From Prosthecobacter sp. (GTDB lineage Bacteria; Verrucomicrobiota; Verrucomicrobiia; Verrucomicrobiales; Verrucomicrobiaceae), in NCBI GenBank assembly GCA_021733925.1, contig JAIPJY010000003.1, positions 151,615-215,614 of the forward strand: 64,000 nt of DNA, written 5' to 3'. The notes under the pieces were generated by a model. The model was not told the DNA's origin. It worked only from the letters and a program-made list of their open reading frames with translations, and did no database searches. The position numbers were made by a program, and so were the translations under genes. Position 1 is the stretch's first letter. Each line of letters starts with the position of its first letter. Below are positions 62,043 to 64,000 of the stretch, in pieces.

Positions 62043-62660
62043 ATGTCTTCACCTGATTCCCGCCCCGCCTCCCGTGCGTTTTTGCTGCCGCTTGCCTTGA
62101 TCATCGCCGCCGCCGCGTTTCGCTGGGCCAAGCTGAAAGGCTACGTCACCCTCGAGGTGTTCGAAAACTTCACCCCGTGGATGGCGCTGGCTTTCACCGG
62201 CACGCTGGTCTTCTCCAAGCGCGTTCCTTTTATGCTGATCCCGCTGCTGCTGGTGTTGATCGATGCCGCAGCCACCGGCCTGCACTCCGTGCTGCACTGG
62301 GAAATGCTGGCCGTTTATCCCTGCTTTGCCATCGCTGCGCTGCTGGCCAGCCGCAAGCGTGGGCAGATGGGCCTGCTCGGCAGCTTGCTGGGAGTGGCCG
62401 CTTGCTCGCTGGTCTTTTACTTCTTCACCAACACCGTTTCCTGGCTCAGCAATCCTGTCTCGGCCTACTCTCGGGATCTCGCGGGTTGGCTGCAGGCCGT
62501 CACGACGGGTGAACCGGGGCATCTGCCTTCCTGGTTTTTCCTGCGCAATTCCCTCATGAGTGACCTCGGCTTCAGCCTCCTGCTCCTCGCCGCCTACAAC
62601 ACCGAAGCCGCCTTCCGTCAGCAGCAGCGCATCCCGCTGCGCCAGCCACTGGCAGCCTGA
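62043..62660 (+). CDS. DUF6580-like membrane protein
   Basis: 205 aa from ATG 62043. Five or so membrane helices: 'FLLPLALIIAAAAFRW', 'WMALAFTGTLVF', 'FMLIPLLLVLIDAAATGLH', 'GLLGSLLGVAACSLVFYFFT' and 'LGFSLLLLAAYNTEAAF'. A motif resembling 'FFTNTVSWLSNPVSAYS' is characteristic of the DUF6580 group of putative transporters, which resemble ECF S-components. The ligand is unknown. It is 20 bp before the PotD-like gene. Confidence 0.78.
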   Translation: MSSPDSRPASRAFLLPLALIIAAAAFRWAKLKGYVTLEVFENFTPWMALAFTGTLVFSKRVPFMLIPLLLVLIDAAATGLHSVLHWEMLAVYPCFAIAALLASRKRGQMGLLGSLLGVAACSLVFYFFTNTVSWLSNPVSAYSRDLAGWLQAVTTGEPGHLPSWFFLRNSLMSDLGFSLLLLAAYNTEAAFRQQQRIPLRQPLAA

Positions 62661-62680
62661 GCCCCCGCACTCCCACGGCC

Positions 62681-63712
62681 ATGAAGCGCATCGCAGGGCT
62701 CTTCACGCTGGTGTTTGCCTGCGCCACGCTCTCCGCGCAGGCGGAGACGCTGCACCTTTACACCTGGGCGGACTACATCAGCCCGGAGGTGGTGCAGAAA
62801 TTCGAGAAGCAGCACGGCTGCAAAGTCGTCATCGACACCTTTGACTCGAACGAGAGCATGTTCGCCAAGTTCAAGGCTGGAGCCACAGGCTACGACCTCG
62901 TCTTTCCCACCTCCTACATGATCCAGGTCATGCACGGGCAGGGCATGCTGGCAGAGCTGGATCACCAGTTGATCCCCAATCTCCCGAACATCGATCCCGC
63001 CGTGCTGGCGAAGGTGAAGGACCAGGCCATGGCGCACAGCGTGCCCTACACCCTGGCCTATGCCTGCATCGCCGTGCGTGCGGACAAAATGAAAGGCCCG
63101 CCCGCCGAAGCCTCCTGGGCCATGTTTGACCGCGCCGCCCTGGCCGGACGCATGACCCTGCTGGACGACATGCGCGAGAGCATCGGCGCCGCTTTGAAGT
63201 CTCTCGGCTACAGCATCAACACCCGCGACGACGCGCAGCTCGCCGCTGCACGCGACGTCCTCATCCGCTGGAAGAAGAACATCGCCCGCTTTGACAACGA
63301 AGGCTACAAATCCGGCATCGACTCCGCCGAGTTTCTCCTCGTCCACGGCTACAGTGGCGACCTGTTTCAGGTGCAGATGGAAAATCCCAAGGTCGAGATC
63401 CTGATCCCCCGCGAAGGCGTCACCCTCGGCTGCGATGCCATGGTCATCCCCAAAACCGCCAAGCAACCCGCCCTCGCCCATGCATTCATCAATTTCGTCC
63501 TCGATCCCACCATCGCCGCCGAAAACATGGAATGGATGGGCTACTACTGCCCCAACAAACCCGCACTGAGCCAAGTCAGCCCCGAGTTCCTCAAGAACCC
63601 CGCCATCATCGTTCCCGCCGAGCTACAGGCCAAGTGCGAAGTCATCGAAGACCTCGGCCCGGATCTCGCGAAGTACACCAAGGTGTGGGACCAGGTGAAG
63701 GCGGCGAGGTGA
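62681..63712 (+). CDS. PotD/PotF-type polyamine-binding protein
   Basis: 343 aa. Signal peptide MKRIAGLFTLVFACATLSAQ; mature part starts 'ETLHLYTWADYISPEVVQK', the hallmark of PotD-like proteins. Other matches: 'FPTSYMIQVMHGQGMLAEL', 'MTLLDDMRESIGAALKSLG', 'EGVTLGCDAMVIPKTAKQP' and 'PTIAAENMEWMGYYCPNKPA'. It would bind spermidine, putrescine or a related amine in the periplasm. No ABC ATPase or permease genes are nearby within the window. Confidence 0.92.
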   Translation: MKRIAGLFTLVFACATLSAQAETLHLYTWADYISPEVVQKFEKQHGCKVVIDTFDSNESMFAKFKAGATGYDLVFPTSYMIQVMHGQGMLAELDHQLIPNLPNIDPAVLAKVKDQAMAHSVPYTLAYACIAVRADKMKGPPAEASWAMFDRAALAGRMTLLDDMRESIGAALKSLGYSINTRDDAQLAAARDVLIRWKKNIARFDNEGYKSGIDSAEFLLVHGYSGDLFQVQMENPKVEILIPREGVTLGCDAMVIPKTAKQPALAHAFINFVLDPTIAAENMEWMGYYCPNKPALSQVSPEFLKNPAIIVPAELQAKCEVIEDLGPDLAKYTKVWDQVKAAR

Positions 63713-63732
63713 GGGAGCTGAGAGCTCTTTAC

Positions 63733-63762
63733 TGGGAGCGCTGGTTTATAACCGGCTCTGGG
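63733..63762 (-). repeat. Dispersed 30-nt hairpin repeat, copy B
   Basis: Minus-strand reading: CCCAGAGC - CGGTT ATA AACCA - GCGCTCCCA. The arms match copy A at 50933-50962, with a wholly different but complementary core. Confidence 0.8.
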
Positions 63763-63834
63763 AAGCTTCGCAGCAGGAACAAGCGCCACTTTTCCCGCCA
63801 GCCTCATTCCATGTCGATGCTGCAGGGCCACTCG

Positions 63835-63861
63835 CCCAGAGCCGACGGAACGTCGGCGCTC
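63835..63861 (+). repeat. Dispersed 30-nt hairpin repeat, copy C
   Basis: CCCAGAGC - CGACG GAA CGTCG - GCGCTC, then diverging. Core perfectly paired. Lies 72 bp from copy B in opposite orientation. Confidence 0.8.
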
Positions 63862-63891
63862 GTGTGCTTGGCATGAACATGAACTAATCAG

Positions 63892-64000
63892 ATGAAAGGA
63901 ACTGATCGGAAACGATGGGAGTTAACCGTAGCCAAAGGACAAGGCAGCGGCCGCGAGGCCGTGGCTGAAAGAAGTCCAAGGCAAACTCTCGACCACAGGA
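63892..64000 (+). CDS. Open frame reaching the right edge (uncertain)
   Basis: From ATG 63892 a frame of at least 36 codons ('MKGTDRKRWELTVAKGQGSG' onward) is open to the window end. It is basic and has no recognised family. The DNA contains a GCGGCC/GGCCG hairpin. It might be the 5' part of a mobile-element gene, but this cannot be judged from what is visible. Confidence 0.2.
   Translation, partial: MKGTDRKRWELTVAKGQGSGREAVAERSPRQTLDHR

Overview
The window is GC-rich chromosomal DNA from what looks like a member of the phylum Verrucomicrobiota, probably near Prosthecobacter/Verrucomicrobium. This is inferred from gene families: DUF1549/DUF1553 and DUF1501 proteins, Planctomycete-type cytochrome c domains (PSCyt1), DUF4159/MoxR/vWA operons, Agl23-like proteins, pseudopilins cleaved after Ala, and very frequent short dispersed repeats of the TGACGAATG type. 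There are no rRNA genes, convincing tRNA genes, CRISPR arrays or complete transposons.

Layout. (1) 1-4868: a truncated DUF5117-type secreted metalloprotease, divergent from a DUF1549/1553 plus DUF1501 pair. (2) 4957-21545: a compact + strand operon of a secreted helical protein, MoxR ATPase, DUF58 protein, two vWA membrane proteins, a large coiled-coil membrane protein, a DUF4159 protein and a 1390-aa fusion of HEAT repeats, thioredoxin fold and DsbD/CcdA-like membrane domain. This is the most interesting system: a MoxR/vWA chaperone-type module joined to extracytoplasmic thiol chemistry. (3) 21487-22423: a VapBC-like toxin-antitoxin pair bracketed by a perfect 68-bp direct repeat that contains the 3' end of the upstream gene. 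(4) 22439-31957: a TPR metallopeptidase, ApbE, an Agl23/PMT-like membrane protein, a membrane protein fused to a spermidine-synthase-like domain, and a methyltransferase. (5) 31958-32533: a repeat-dense intergenic region with a perfect 48-bp palindrome and paired covarying hairpins. (6) 32534-43121: TolB-like propeller, DprA, a coiled-coil protein, DUF2239, PurQ, a second spermidine-synthase-like fusion, a MacB-type permease and a photolyase. (7) 43283-50809: a c-type cytochrome cluster with two PSCyt1 proteins (one sandwiched between leucine-rich repeats), a lipoprotein and the system II haem-ligation pair ResB/CcsA. (8) 51030-64000: amidase, two duplicated pseudopilin transcription units, LpxI, a TatD-like hydrolase, MoeB-rhodanese, Trm112-like protein, hydrolase, LOG protein, RRM protein, glutaredoxin, DUF6580-like membrane protein, and a PotD-type binding protein.

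Most genes are housekeeping or envelope functions. The accessory signals are the repeat families and the toxin-antitoxin insertion. Start codons were often moved downstream of the longest open frame to the first start that gives a sensible signal peptide or domain start and does not run into a neighbour.
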